Shown one piece after another: positions 26,201-34,014 of a stretch of DNA of 64,000 nucleotides. The translations under genes were made by a program, and so were the position numbers. Position 1 is the stretch's first letter. Each line of letters starts with the position of its first letter. The stretch lies in the NCBI RefSeq assembly GCF_008580665.1, contig NZ_BKDJ01000008.1:120105-184104 (forward strand). The letters run 5' to 3'. The notes beneath the pieces were generated by a model, which worked only from the letters and a program-made list of their open reading frames with translations, searched no databases and was not told the DNA's origin. Source of the stretch: Zafaria cholistanensis. Its GTDB lineage: Bacteria; Actinomycetota; Actinomycetes; Actinomycetales; Micrococcaceae.

Positions 26201-26208
26201 GGCGATCC

Positions 26209-27648
26209 TTAGCGGTAGACGGAAGGGACGGGCTCGGCGGCGGGCCGGTTGGTGGCGGCGGCCGAGTGGGCGCTGAAAGCGCCGCGGAAGCGGGCGGCCG
26301 GGTGGGTCGGTTCCAGCAGGGGACCGCGGCCGAGCACCTTCTCGCGCAGCGTGCCCGGGGCGTACTCGGTTTGGGCGAGACCGCGGCGGCGCAACTCCGG
26401 GAGCACGCCCTCGATAAAGTCCGTGTAGGAGCCCGGGAGGATCTGGTTGATGATGTTGATGCCGTCCACCCCGGCGTCCTGCCAGCGCTCCAGCGTGTCC
26501 GCGATCTGCTCCGGGGTTCCGGCGATCTGCTGGCTCTTGGCGCGGTAGCGGGCCAGGTCTCCAATGGTGGGGTTGCCCCCGGGCACGGAGTCGCGCACCG
26601 CGTCCAGCACGCCCCGCCCGCCCTCGGTGTGGATGTCGCCGAGCGGGGTGTCCAGCGGCAGGCCGCCCAGGTCGATCCCGAAGCCGCCGCCGATGTGCGC
26701 GACGATCGCGTCCAGGTCCAGGTACTCGTCGTACTCGGCCTCCTTGCGGGCGACCTCCGCCTCGGTGGAGCCGACTACAAAGGACAGCCCCGCGAAGACG
26801 GCGACGTCGTGTTCTCCACGGCCGGCCTCCACGGCGAGCCGGCGGACGGCGGCGACGTTCTTGGCCACGTGCTCCGGGTTGGGAGCGAAGAGGAAGGTGG
26901 CCTCGGCGTTGGCGGCGGCGAAGGCGCGCCCGCGCGGGGAGGAGCCTGCCTGGAAGAGGAACGGGGTGCGCTGCGGGCTGGGGGCCACCAGATGCGGCCC
27001 GTCGATCGAGTAGCGCGCGCCGCGGTGGTTGATCTTGTTGACCCGGGCCGGGTCGGCATGGATGCCGCGGATCTTGTCCTGCAGCAGCGCGCCCTCTTCC
27101 CAGGAGCCCTCCCACAGCTTGTAGGTGGCTTCGACGTACTCGTCCGCCCAGTCATAGCGGTCGTCGTGGGCGGCCAGCCCGTTGCCGCCGAAGTTGCGGT
27201 GCGCGTTCTCCAGCACGGAGGTGACGATGTTCCAGGCCACCCGCCCGCCGGTGAGGTGGTCCAGGGTGGACAGCTGACGGGCCAGCTGGAAGGGGTCGGA
27301 CTGGACGACGGAGCTGGTGACCGCAATGCCGATGTCCCGGGTCGCCCCGGCCAGCGCGGAGGCCAGGACCAGCGGGTCGTTGGCCGGCACCTGCAGGCCG
27401 CGGCGCACGTGGGAAGCCCATCCGCCGTCGTGGTCGCCGTAGAGCCCCACCACGTCGGCGAAGAACATGGCGTCGAACTTCGCGTCCTCGAGCTGGCGGG
27501 CCAGGTCCGTCCACAGCGCAAGCTCGTTGAAGCGGTGCTGCTGGGCCTCGGGATGGCGCCACTGCCCGCCGAGGATGTGGCTGGTGGTGTTCATCAGGAA
27601 CGCGCTGAGCAGCAGTCGCGGACGGCGGGGGGACCCGTTGGTGGGCAT
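26209..27648 (-). CDS. FMN-dependent monooxygenase, NtaA/SnaA/DszA family (first copy)
   Basis: The 479-residue luciferase-fold enzyme starts at ATG 27648 with CTAGGAGCACC before it. Family features: SAFLMNTTSHILGGQWRHPEA, FDAMFFADVVGLYG, NDPLVLASALAGATRDIGIAVT, LDHLTGGRVAWNIVTS and APSPQRTPFLFQAGSSPRGR. Relatives cleave C-S or C-N bonds of sulfones, sulfonates or nitrilotriacetate using FMNH2 and O2. It sits 75 bases downstream of metI and 8 bases before the SfnB-like gene, in one SAM-riboswitch-controlled operon. The pairing with a DszC-like enzyme suggests stepwise oxidation and C-S cleavage. The exact substrate is not readable from sequence. Confidence 0.88.
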   Translation of the reverse strand: MPTNGSPRRPRLLLSAFLMNTTSHILGGQWRHPEAQQHRFNELALWTDLARQLEDAKFDAMFFADVVGLYGDHDGGWASHVRRGLQVPANDPLVLASALAGATRDIGIAVTSSVVQSDPFQLARQLSTLDHLTGGRVAWNIVTSVLENAHRNFGGNGLAAHDDRYDWADEYVEATYKLWEGSWEEGALLQDKIRGIHADPARVNKINHRGARYSIDGPHLVAPSPQRTPFLFQAGSSPRGRAFAAANAEATFLFAPNPEHVAKNVAAVRRLAVEAGRGEHDVAVFAGLSFVVGSTEAEVARKEAEYDEYLDLDAIVAHIGGGFGIDLGGLPLDTPLGDIHTEGGRGVLDAVRDSVPGGNPTIGDLARYRAKSQQIAGTPEQIADTLERWQDAGVDGINIINQILPGSYTDFIEGVLPELRRRGLAQTEYAPGTLREKVLGRGPLLEPTHPAARFRGAFSAHSAAATNRPAAEPVPSVYR

Positions 27649-27723
27649 GGTGCTCCTAGGACAGGGGGTGCGGAAGGTGGTGCGGGGGCGGAGGACGCGG
27701 CCGGAGGTCCCGGCCCCGGGGCG

Positions 27724-28443
27724 CTAGCGGCGCTTGTCGAAGCGGCGGGCCAGCCGGGTGCCGCCGATCTGGACAGACTGGACCAGCACGATCATCAGGA
27801 TGATCGCCAGGAACATCACGCCGGTCTCGTAGCGGTAGTACCCGTAGCGGATGGCGAAGTCGCCAATGCCTCCGCCGCCCACCAGGCCGGCCATGGCCGA
27901 ATAGCTGATGAAGCTGACGGTCATGATGGTGATGGATCCGATGAGCGCGGGCTTGGCCTCGACCAGCAGAACGTCGCGGACGATCTGCCCGCGGGTGGCG
28001 CCCATCGCCCGGGCGGCCTCGACGACGCCGCCGCCAAGCTGGGTGAGGTTCTGCTCGACGAACCGCGCGAAGTACGGGATGGCGTTGATGGTCAGCGGCA
28101 CGATCACGGCAGCGGTGCCGATGGTGGTGCCCACGATGAAGCGGGTGATCGGGATGATCGCGATCAGCAGGATCAGGAACGGGAACGAGCGCATGGTGTT
28201 CACCAGCGCGTCCACCACCCTGTGCAGCTTCGGGCGCGGCTTCAGGCCCACCGGGGACATGGAGTAGAGCCAGATGCCCAGCGGGGTGCCGGCCAGCACG
28301 GCCAGCGGGATGGCGACCAGCAGCATGGCGAAGGTCTGCCCGAGCGCCACGGCGATCTCCGGCAGCAGCTCGGCAACGCGGTTCAGGTCGAAGGCGGTGG
28401 CGCCATTGGCGGGGAGGGCGCCCGCGACGGACACGTTAGACAA
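27724..28443 (-). CDS. metI: MetI-type ABC transporter permease
   Basis: A 239-residue permease with about five membrane helices and the binding-protein-dependent EAA loop (VVEAARAMGATRGQIVRDVLL), typical of MetI, slightly longer than usual at the N-terminus. The start is probably TTG 28443, preceded by AAGGAGG; a GTG at 28434 is the alternative. The start overlaps the metN stop by 8 bases, so the two are coupled. It should form the membrane channel of a methionine-type importer with MetN and MetQ. Confidence 0.9.
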   Translation of the reverse strand: MSNVSVAGALPANGATAFDLNRVAELLPEIAVALGQTFAMLLVAIPLAVLAGTPLGIWLYSMSPVGLKPRPKLHRVVDALVNTMRSFPFLILLIAIIPITRFIVGTTIGTAAVIVPLTINAIPYFARFVEQNLTQLGGGVVEAARAMGATRGQIVRDVLLVEAKPALIGSITIMTVSFISYSAMAGLVGGGGIGDFAIRYGYYRYETGVMFLAIILMIVLVQSVQIGGTRLARRFDKRR

Positions 28444-29230
28444 GGGTGGCCTCCTTCTGCTGGACGCGCGGGCGGCGTTCGAGGGTGATGTCGTCGCTGA
28501 TCAGGTAGCGGCCGATCTGGGTAGCCGGGCTGAAGCCCGGACGGCTCAGGTCGGCGAGGTCGAACTGCTCCACGAGGGCACCGTCCTCCATCACCGCCAC
28601 GTTGTCCGCGACGGCCTTGATGACGTTCATCTCGTGCGTGACGATCACCGTGGTGATACCCAGCTGGGCGTTGATGTCGGAGAGGTATTGGAGCACCGAG
28701 GCGGTGGTGCGCGGGTCGACGGCGGAAGTCGGCTCGTCGCAGAGCAGCACCTTCGGCTCGGTCGCCAGCGCGCGGGCGATCGCCACGCGCTGTTTCTGCC
28801 CGCCGGAGAGCCGGCCCGGGTAGGACGAGGCCTTGTCGGCGAGGTCGACGATGTCCAGGGCCTCCTGCGCCCGGCGGCGGCGGTCCTTCTTGCCCACCCC
28901 GGCGAACTTCAGGCTCAGCTCCACGTTCTGCAGGGCAGTGCGGTTGTTCAGCAGGTTGAAGTGCTGGAAGATCATCCCGATCTGGTGGCGCTCGCGGCGC
29001 AGGTCCTCGTCGCCGAGCGCGGTGAGGTCGGTGCCGTCCACGACGACGCTGCCGGAGGTCGGGCGTTCCAGCAGGTTGATGTTGCGCAGCAGCGTGGACT
29101 TGCCGGCACCGGAGAATCCGATGATGCCCTGGATGGATCCGCGCGGAATCTCCAGGGACACGGCGTCCACGGCCGTGAAGGTTTGTCCCGCGGTCGTGAA
29201 GACCGTCGAGACGTCCCGGATGCTGATCAT
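28436..29230 (-). CDS. metN: MetN-type ABC transporter ATP-binding protein
   Basis: A 264-residue ATPase: Walker A GFSGAGKST (about residues 38-46), Q-loop MIFQHFNLL, signature LSGGQKQRVAIARAL, Walker B VLLCDEPTSAVD and switch His in VTHEMN. The family pattern IGFSGAGKSTLLRNINLLERP marks MetN. Compared with full-length MetN (about 340 residues) the C-terminal ACT-like C2 domain, which lets methionine inhibit transport in E. coli, is absent, so control may rest on the S-box leader. ATG 29230 has GAGGAGG upstream. First gene of the metN-metI-monooxygenase-SfnB-metQ operon. Confidence 0.9.
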   Translation of the reverse strand: MISIRDVSTVFTTAGQTFTAVDAVSLEIPRGSIQGIIGFSGAGKSTLLRNINLLERPTSGSVVVDGTDLTALGDEDLRRERHQIGMIFQHFNLLNNRTALQNVELSLKFAGVGKKDRRRRAQEALDIVDLADKASSYPGRLSGGQKQRVAIARALATEPKVLLCDEPTSAVDPRTTASVLQYLSDINAQLGITTVIVTHEMNVIKAVADNVAVMEDGALVEQFDLADLSRPGFSPATQIGRYLISDDITLERRPRVQQKEATLV

Positions 29231-29337
29231 GTGGCCTCCTCAGGTCGTCCCGAGGAAGAGGCTGCCGTGCCGGCCGTCCGAACAGGGCGCACCGCGGGGC
29301 GGTGGTTCGGACCGGAAGGCTCGTCGGCGAGGGCTTC

Positions 29338-29421
29338 TCCATCGGTCCTGGCATTAGCACCGTCCCCAAAGGGCGGTTGCTGCGGCGTCAGTGAGCCAGG
29401 TCTCTCAGCCGCTCTGGATGG
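29338..29421 (-). promoter_or_regulatory. SAM riboswitch (S-box/SAM-I type) upstream of metN
   Basis: Reading leftwards from 29421: P1 strand CCATCC, then AGAGCGGCTGAGAGACCTGG, CTGACGCCGCAGCAACC, GGTGCTAATGCCAGG and closing GATGGAG. This is the S-box core, including the kink-turn GAGAGA, the GCAACC and GGTGCTA joints, and a loop CTGGC able to pair with GCCAG as the conserved pseudoknot. About 107 nt of leader with a GC-rich hairpin separates it from metN. High SAM should switch the operon off. Confidence 0.9.
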
Positions 29422-29472
29422 TGTTGCAGGTGGGTGGTGTTCATTGCGTCGGCCCTGCGGCCTCCATGGCCC

Positions 29473-29505
29473 ATGGAACCGCATTTCCTTCGATCCATCA
29501 AACCC
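29473..29505 (-). promoter_or_regulatory. conserved block, possible promoter of the metN S-box transcript
   Basis: On the minus strand TTGATG, a 17-base spacer (GATCGAAGGAAATGCGG) and TTCCAT form a plausible -35/-10 pair about 50 bases before the riboswitch. Nearly the same block occurs at 31893-31924 before the second S-box, which supports a conserved function. Confidence 0.45.
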
Positions 29506-29605
29506 GTGGAGCGGGGAGGTGAAACTAACTGTCTTAAACCGACACAAAGCTGCCGCTTTATTCGACCCCCAACCAGCCCGGTTCCGATCGCCGACCGGCT
29601 CTGAG

Positions 29606-29715
29606 CCGTTCCGGCGGCTCCCGCACCTCGCTTCGCTCGACGCGGGACCCTCGCCGCCTACCGTTCCGGCGGCTCCCGCACCTCGCTTCGCTCGACGCGG
29701 GACCCTCGCCGCCTA
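29606..29715. repeat. two perfect 55-bp tandem repeats
   Basis: Units 29606-29660 and 29661-29715 are identical. Each contains the palindromic core CCCGC...GCGGG around CTCGCTTCGCTCGA, so each can fold into a hairpin. They end 12 bases before the start of the small membrane gene at 29728. The stretch 29506-29605 holds nothing else I recognise. Confidence 0.9.
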
Positions 29716-29727
29716 CACTGGGATTCC

Positions 29728-30120
29728 ATGCGGGAGCTGTTGGAAGCGGTCGGCCCGGCCCTGGAGATGGTCGGATGGGCCGCCGGCGTGCCCGCGATCG
29801 GCCTGCTGGTGACGGCATGGGTCCTGCGCCGGCACTATCGCCGCTGGCGCCCTTCCCCCGCGGAGGTCCGCATCCTGGAGGGCCAGCCGTGCGCCGTATG
29901 GACAGCGCCGGACGGGACCGTAGTCTCCGGCCTGCTCAGCGCAGACGCGGCGCCGCCAGGGAGCACGGTCACCATCTACCACCAGGACCCCGGGTGGCAC
30001 GTCTGGCTCACCCACGAGCCTCCGGACCGCTCGCGCCCCATCCGCACCGCGGGCTGGGTGCTGCTCTTCGTGGCGGTACTGGCCAACATCGTGGGCCTGG
30101 CCGCCGCACTCCTGCCCTAG
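29728..30120 (+). CDS. hypothetical membrane protein with two transmembrane helices
   Basis: A 130-residue protein: helix one at about residues 11-33 (MVGWAAGVPAIGLLVTAWVL) followed by a basic RRHYRRWR stretch, a soluble beta-rich middle (about 40-100) and a second helix at about 107-128 near the C-terminus. No family is recognised. Both termini would be on the same side of the membrane. It is isolated between S-box units, has an unclear Shine-Dalgarno, and its upstream region is filled by the 55-bp repeats. A strong terminator follows. Confidence 0.65.
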   Translation: MRELLEAVGPALEMVGWAAGVPAIGLLVTAWVLRRHYRRWRPSPAEVRILEGQPCAVWTAPDGTVVSGLLSADAAPPGSTVTIYHQDPGWHVWLTHEPPDRSRPIRTAGWVLLFVAVLANIVGLAAALLP

Positions 30121-30166
30121 CGCCTCCCGCCGCGCGGCCACGGCCTGAGGCGCGGGCCCCCGGAAA

Positions 30167-30220
30167 CGTACGACGGCGGCCGGCGCCTTCCGCGGGGAAG
30201 GTGCCGGCCGCCGTCGTACG
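30167..30220. terminator. bidirectional hairpin terminator
   Basis: Near-perfect 25-bp arms (30167-30191 and 30196-30220) with a 4-base loop lie between the small membrane gene and the convergent FMN monooxygenase. Confidence 0.85.
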
Positions 30221-30230
30221 GAGCGTGCCG

Positions 30231-31649
30231 CTACCGCCCGGAGAGGGCCGGGTGCAGGCGGAAGGCCGCCCCGCGGTGGGTTTCGGGAAGCTTGTCGCCC
30301 TTGCCGAACAGCTTGTGGCGCAGCGTGCCCTCGACGTACTCGGTCGGGTAGGCCCCGAGCTTCTGCAGTTCGGGGACCACGAACTCGACGATGTCCTCGA
30401 AGGTGCCCGGGGTGATCGCGTAGGCCAGGTTGAAGCCGTCGACGTCGGTCTCATCGACCCATTCGACGAGCTGGCGGGCCACTTCTTCGCCCGAGCCGAC
30501 CGTGATCGGGCCGAACCCGCCGACGCCGACCCACTCGGCCAGCTGGCGCACCGTCCACGGCTTGCCTTCCTCGCCGGAAGCCTTCTGGAAGGTGGCCACG
30601 GAAGACTGGATGGCGTTGGACTTCACGTCGCCGATGGGCTCGTCCGGGTTGAAGGTGGACAGGTCCACCCCCATCCAGCCCGAGATCAGCGCCAGCGCAC
30701 CCTGGATGTCGGCGTAGGACTTGTACTCCTCGAACTTGGCCTGCGCGGTGGCGGTGTCGGCCCCGGTCACGATGGTCTGCATGGTGTAGATGCGGATGTC
30801 GTAGCGGCCGCGGCCGGCGGCTTCCGCGGCATCGCGGATCCTGGCCACCGTTTCCTTCAGCAGTTCCTTGGTGGGGCAGGTGACGAAGACCGCCTCGGCG
30901 TTCGCGGCGGCGAACCTCATCCCGCGCGGGGAGGCGCCGGCCTGGAAAACCACCGGGGTGCGCTGCGGGCTCGGCTCCGTGATGGCGATGCCCGGGACCT
31001 TGAAGTACTTGCCCTCGTGGTTGATCTCGTGGACCTTGGACGGGTCCGTGAAGACGCCGGCCTCCGCGTCGCGGACCACGGCGCCGTCCTCCCACGAGCC
31101 CTCGAGGAGCTTGTAGACGACCTCCATGTACTCGTCCGCGTGGTTGTAGCGCTCGTCGTGCTCCAACTGGTCCTCCTGGCCCATGTTGCGCGCGGCCGAG
31201 GGCAGGTAGCCGGTGACGACGTTCCAGCCGACGCGGCCGTTGGTCAGGTGGTCCAGCGTGGCCAGGCGGCGGGAGAAGGGGTAGGGATGCTCGTAGGCGG
31301 TGCCCGCGGTGACGCCGAAGCCGAGGTGTTCAGTAACAGCCGCCATGGCGGAGACCAGCATGAACGGGTCATTGACCGGGACCTGCGCGGCGGTGCGCAG
31401 CGGCACCTCGTTGGTGCCGCCGAAGACGTCGTAGGTGCCCAGCACGTCGGCGATGAAAAGGCCGTCGAAGAGGCCCTTCTCCAGCACCTTGGCCAGGTGC
31501 GTCCAGTAGCCGATGGTGTTGTAGTCGGCGGACCTGTCCTGCGGATGGCGCCACAGGCCCGGGGACTGGTGGCCCACGCAGTTCATGTCAAAAGCGTTGA
31601 AGCGGAGCTGGCGGCGCTGCGGGGCGCCGGACCGGTTGTTCCCTGTCAC
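30231..31649 (-). CDS. FMN-dependent monooxygenase, NtaA/SnaA/DszA family (second copy)
   Basis: A 472-residue luciferase-fold enzyme homologous to the copy at 26209 but clearly diverged: FNAFDMNCVGHQSPGLWRHP, GLFDGLFIADVLGTYDVFGG, LDHLTNGRVGWNVVTGYLPS and EPSPQRTPVVFQAGASPRGM. GTG 31649 is chosen because AAGGA lies 8 bases upstream and homology begins at RQLRFNAF. It has its own SAM-sensing leader (31776-31859) and lies downstream of the second SfnB-like gene on the same strand. Expected to use FMNH2 and O2 to oxidise or cleave an organosulfur substrate; which one cannot be told. Confidence 0.88.
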   Translation of the reverse strand: MTGNNRSGAPQRRQLRFNAFDMNCVGHQSPGLWRHPQDRSADYNTIGYWTHLAKVLEKGLFDGLFIADVLGTYDVFGGTNEVPLRTAAQVPVNDPFMLVSAMAAVTEHLGFGVTAGTAYEHPYPFSRRLATLDHLTNGRVGWNVVTGYLPSAARNMGQEDQLEHDERYNHADEYMEVVYKLLEGSWEDGAVVRDAEAGVFTDPSKVHEINHEGKYFKVPGIAITEPSPQRTPVVFQAGASPRGMRFAAANAEAVFVTCPTKELLKETVARIRDAAEAAGRGRYDIRIYTMQTIVTGADTATAQAKFEEYKSYADIQGALALISGWMGVDLSTFNPDEPIGDVKSNAIQSSVATFQKASGEEGKPWTVRQLAEWVGVGGFGPITVGSGEEVARQLVEWVDETDVDGFNLAYAITPGTFEDIVEFVVPELQKLGAYPTEYVEGTLRHKLFGKGDKLPETHRGAAFRLHPALSGR

Positions 31650-31775
31650 GGTGGTTCCTTCCGAAGGTGGCGGGCAATTCGTGGATCCTGCACCGTCACG
31701 CACCTGGGGCCGGGTGGGGCGCAGGCTGGCGCGTGCGCCCGGGTGGCTCCCGGGCCTGAGGCGAATCGGGGATTC

Positions 31776-31859
31776 TCCATCGGTTCTGGCATTAGCACCG
31801 GCCCCGAAGGGTGGTTGCTGCGGCGTCGACAAGCCAGGTCTCTCGGCCGCTCTGGATGG
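31776..31859 (-). promoter_or_regulatory. SAM riboswitch (S-box/SAM-I type) upstream of the second FMN monooxygenase
   Basis: The minus strand from 31859 gives P1 CCATC, CAGAGCGGCCGAGAGACCTG, GCCGCAGCAACC, GGTGCTAATGCCAG and closing GATGGAG, the same S-box architecture as at 29338 with the CTGGC/GCCAG pseudoknot. About 126 nt separate it from the GTG start, with an independent Shine-Dalgarno. Confidence 0.9.
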
Positions 31860-31892
31860 GCGCCGGCGAAAAACGGAACCGGCGGTACCTCA

Positions 31893-31924
31893 ATGGAACC
31901 GTACTTCCTTCGATGCCTCAACCC
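31893..31924 (-). promoter_or_regulatory. conserved block, possible promoter of the second S-box transcript
   Basis: On the minus strand TTGAGG, a 17-base spacer (CATCGAAGGAAGTACGG) and TTCCAT repeat the arrangement found before the metN riboswitch at 29473-29505. Its position 34 bases before the riboswitch fits a promoter. Confidence 0.45.
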
Positions 31925-32030
31925 GGAACCGACTCATGGCGAAACAATTCCCGGGGGACCGCGCGTGCCGGCGTCCGTTCCTTCGGCTGCCCGCCCCCCA
32001 GCCTGCGGCCCCCAACCCCCGGCGGCCGCA

Positions 32031-33359
32031 CTAGGCCGGGGCCGCGTCCCCAACGGCGTCGAGCCTGCGGGGGGCCACCCCGTTGACCTCGTAGTCCCCC
32101 ACGATCCGGGCCTTGTACATGGCCGGGTTGTGGGTGGCGACCGTGCGGGCGTTGCGCCAGTGCCGGTCCAGGTTGCATCCGCGGGCGGTCGAGGACGCAC
32201 CCAGTCCGTCGAAGAGCTTGCCCGCCGCCTCCAACACAATCGGCTGCACCGCGGCCTGCGCGCGGTTGGCCGCCAGTTCGCACACCGCGTACCGCTCGGC
32301 GGGGGTCAGCCCGGGGGCGGAGAGTGCCGATTCAAGCTCCGCCACCGCGGCCAGGACCACGGCATCGACGGTGAATGCCGCCGCGGAGATCTCCCCCACC
32401 ACCTGCAGGACCTGGGGATCGTTGCGCACGGGCACCCCGGTGCCGGTGCTGAAGGCGCGGGTGCGCTGCTGGACCTCGTTGCGGGTGTCGGCCAGCACGG
32501 CTCGGGAAATTCCGGCCTGCACCGCCAGCAGGACCAGCTGGAACACCGCCGATTCCGGATGCGCCCCCAGCTGGGAGGGAGTGAGCAGGGTATCGACCGG
32601 CACGTCGCGGAAGGTGGTGGAGCCGGTGCCGGTCAGCTGCTGCCCGAAGCCGTCCCAGTCGTCGAAGATCCGCACCCCCGAATGCTGGGTGGGGACGACG
32701 GCGATGTGGCGGCCGGCCACGCCGGGCCGTTCGGCGGTCACCGCCACCCAGTCGGCGAAAATCGTCCCCGTGCAGTAGTACTTGTCGCCCGAAACCAGCC
32801 AGGCGCCGTCGTGCCCGCGGAGCACCGAGTTCAACCTGCCCAGCGCGTTGCCGCCCCGCTCCGTGTAGGCGTTGCCGACCAGCTGCCCGGAGACAAAGCG
32901 TTCGGTCCAGCGGCGGCGCGTCCCGCCGTCCTCCAGCAGCAGCACGGACTCGACGAAGCCCACGTGGGAACGCAGCAGGTGGGCCACCTGCGAGTCCGCT
33001 TCGGCCAGCTCGATCAGCAGCCGGAAGGTGTCGATGAGCGAAGCCCCGTAGCCGCCGTCCGCCACGGGCACGCGCACGGCGCCGAAGCGGACCTGGTTCA
33101 GCCAGCCCACCGGCTCGTACGGCAGGATCCGGCCGGCGTCGCGCTCCCGCGCACCCTCGGCAATGCGCGCAAACACGGGACGGAAGACCTCGGCGAGACC
33201 GTCGTAGCCGCCGTCGGCCGGCACCCCGGGCGTGAGCTTGATCAGGTGGCGGGGCGGGGGCGGGGCTTGGTGGTCCTCAAGGCCGGCCGCGGCGCCACCG
33301 GCGGGGACCGCTTCAGTTGGGACCCCGCCAACACGGGGGGAAACTGACGGCAAGGCCAC
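32031..33359 (-). CDS. SfnB/DszC-like acyl-CoA-dehydrogenase-fold sulfur oxidoreductase (second copy)
   Basis: A 442-residue homologue of the protein at 24995, with an extra Pro/Ala-rich N-terminus of about 40 residues. Shared blocks are DGGYGASLIDTFRLLIELAEAD, GDKYYCTGTIFADWVAVTA, IFDDWDGFGQQLTGTGSTTF and LDRHWRNARTVATHNP. It belongs to the SfnB/DszC flavin monooxygenase group. GTG 33359 is preferred: GGAG at the end of the riboswitch lies 10 bases upstream, while GTG 33368 would be only one base from it. The Shine-Dalgarno is thus part of the riboswitch P1 stem. The second FMN monooxygenase follows downstream with its own S-box. Confidence 0.83.
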   Translation of the reverse strand: MALPSVSPRVGGVPTEAVPAGGAAAGLEDHQAPPPPRHLIKLTPGVPADGGYDGLAEVFRPVFARIAEGARERDAGRILPYEPVGWLNQVRFGAVRVPVADGGYGASLIDTFRLLIELAEADSQVAHLLRSHVGFVESVLLLEDGGTRRRWTERFVSGQLVGNAYTERGGNALGRLNSVLRGHDGAWLVSGDKYYCTGTIFADWVAVTAERPGVAGRHIAVVPTQHSGVRIFDDWDGFGQQLTGTGSTTFRDVPVDTLLTPSQLGAHPESAVFQLVLLAVQAGISRAVLADTRNEVQQRTRAFSTGTGVPVRNDPQVLQVVGEISAAAFTVDAVVLAAVAELESALSAPGLTPAERYAVCELAANRAQAAVQPIVLEAAGKLFDGLGASSTARGCNLDRHWRNARTVATHNPAMYKARIVGDYEVNGVAPRRLDAVGDAAPA

Positions 33360-33369
33360 GGGAATCACA

Positions 33370-33463
33370 CTCCATCGGTCCTGGCGTGAGCACCTTCCTC
33401 CCGGATCCCGGGAAGGGGTTGCTGCGGCGTCATGGAGCCAGATCTCTCGGCCGCTCTGGATGG
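33370..33463 (-). promoter_or_regulatory. SAM riboswitch whose P1 stem contains the Shine-Dalgarno of the SfnB-like gene
   Basis: The minus strand from 33463 reads CCATCCAGAGCGGCCGAGAG, ATCTGGCTCC, GACGCCGCAGCAACC, a long P3 (CCCTTCCCGGGATCCGGGAGGAAGG), TGCTCACGCCAGGACC and GATGGAG. All S-box landmarks are present. The closing strand GATGGAG is also the only ribosome binding site for the gene, so ligand-stabilised P1 should block translation. Confidence 0.9.
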
Positions 33464-33920
33464 TTACGCCCCCATTGTTGCCCCATGGCCCCGCGTCACG
33501 CCAAGCCGCGCCGCGTCATACCGCGTCACGTGAACGTCGAATTATCTTTGGCACGTGGGCATTACGCTGGATTTTTCGGCCAAAATTACCGCCCGGACCC
33601 CGGGCAGGGGCCAGAAAATTTCATTCCAGGGCTCGGCGGGCTCCGCCGGCCACGCCCCGGAAGCTCCGCACCCGACGCTTCTGGCGGGTGGACCGGGAGC
33701 GGTCGAACCGTTCGAACATTTCCGGCCCCCGGATGCGCCGGAAGCCCCGCTCTACGGAAACGCGGGGCCCCGGCTGAAGATCCGGCACGGAAAACGCCAC
33801 CCACGGTACAAAAGTTCATTCCTTCCGCCCTCCGGGGGCCTTCCACCAAATATCCGACATCGAATGTCATATTCTTGGGAGGCCTGCTTGGGTTACCCCT
33901 AGGCTGGACCGAAACCGTGA
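33464..33920. other. 457-base divergent promoter region between two S-box transcripts
   Basis: No gene is supported here. Two riboswitch-led operons fire outward from it. Three copies of CGCGTCA start at 33490, 33510 and 33520, that is one or two helical turns apart, close to the left-hand promoter. AT-richer patches at about 33540-33592 and 33830-33875 are the likeliest promoter sites; no hexamer pair is convincing. Confidence 0.5.
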
Positions 33921-34008
33921 CCATCCCGAGCGGCTGAGAGATCTGGCTCCCCGACGCCGCAGCAACCCGCCTCCGGAAGGCAAGGTGCTACCGCCAGATC
34001 CGATGGAG
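33921..34008 (+). promoter_or_regulatory. SAM riboswitch in front of the ssuBAC-like operon, overlapping its Shine-Dalgarno
   Basis: CCATCCCGAGCGGCTGAGAG, ATCTGGCTCC, GACGCCGCAGCAACC, AAGGTGCTACCGCCAGATCC and GATGGAG form a complete S-box with CTGGC/GCCAG pseudoknot. The P1 closing strand GATGGAG ends 6 bases before ATG 34015 and serves as the ribosome binding site. Confidence 0.92.
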
Positions 34009-34014
34009 AAGACC

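Noticed and set aside
24995..27115. A single 706-residue fusion of a monooxygenase-like part and the SfnB-like protein
   Set aside because: The upstream half is out of frame with the real FMN monooxygenase and lacks motifs; AAGGA plus ATG at 26200 marks the true SfnB-like start.
33470..33937. Small open frames in the divergent region between the two S-box leaders
   Set aside because: They overlap promoters and riboswitches on both strands and show no coding features or ribosome binding sites.
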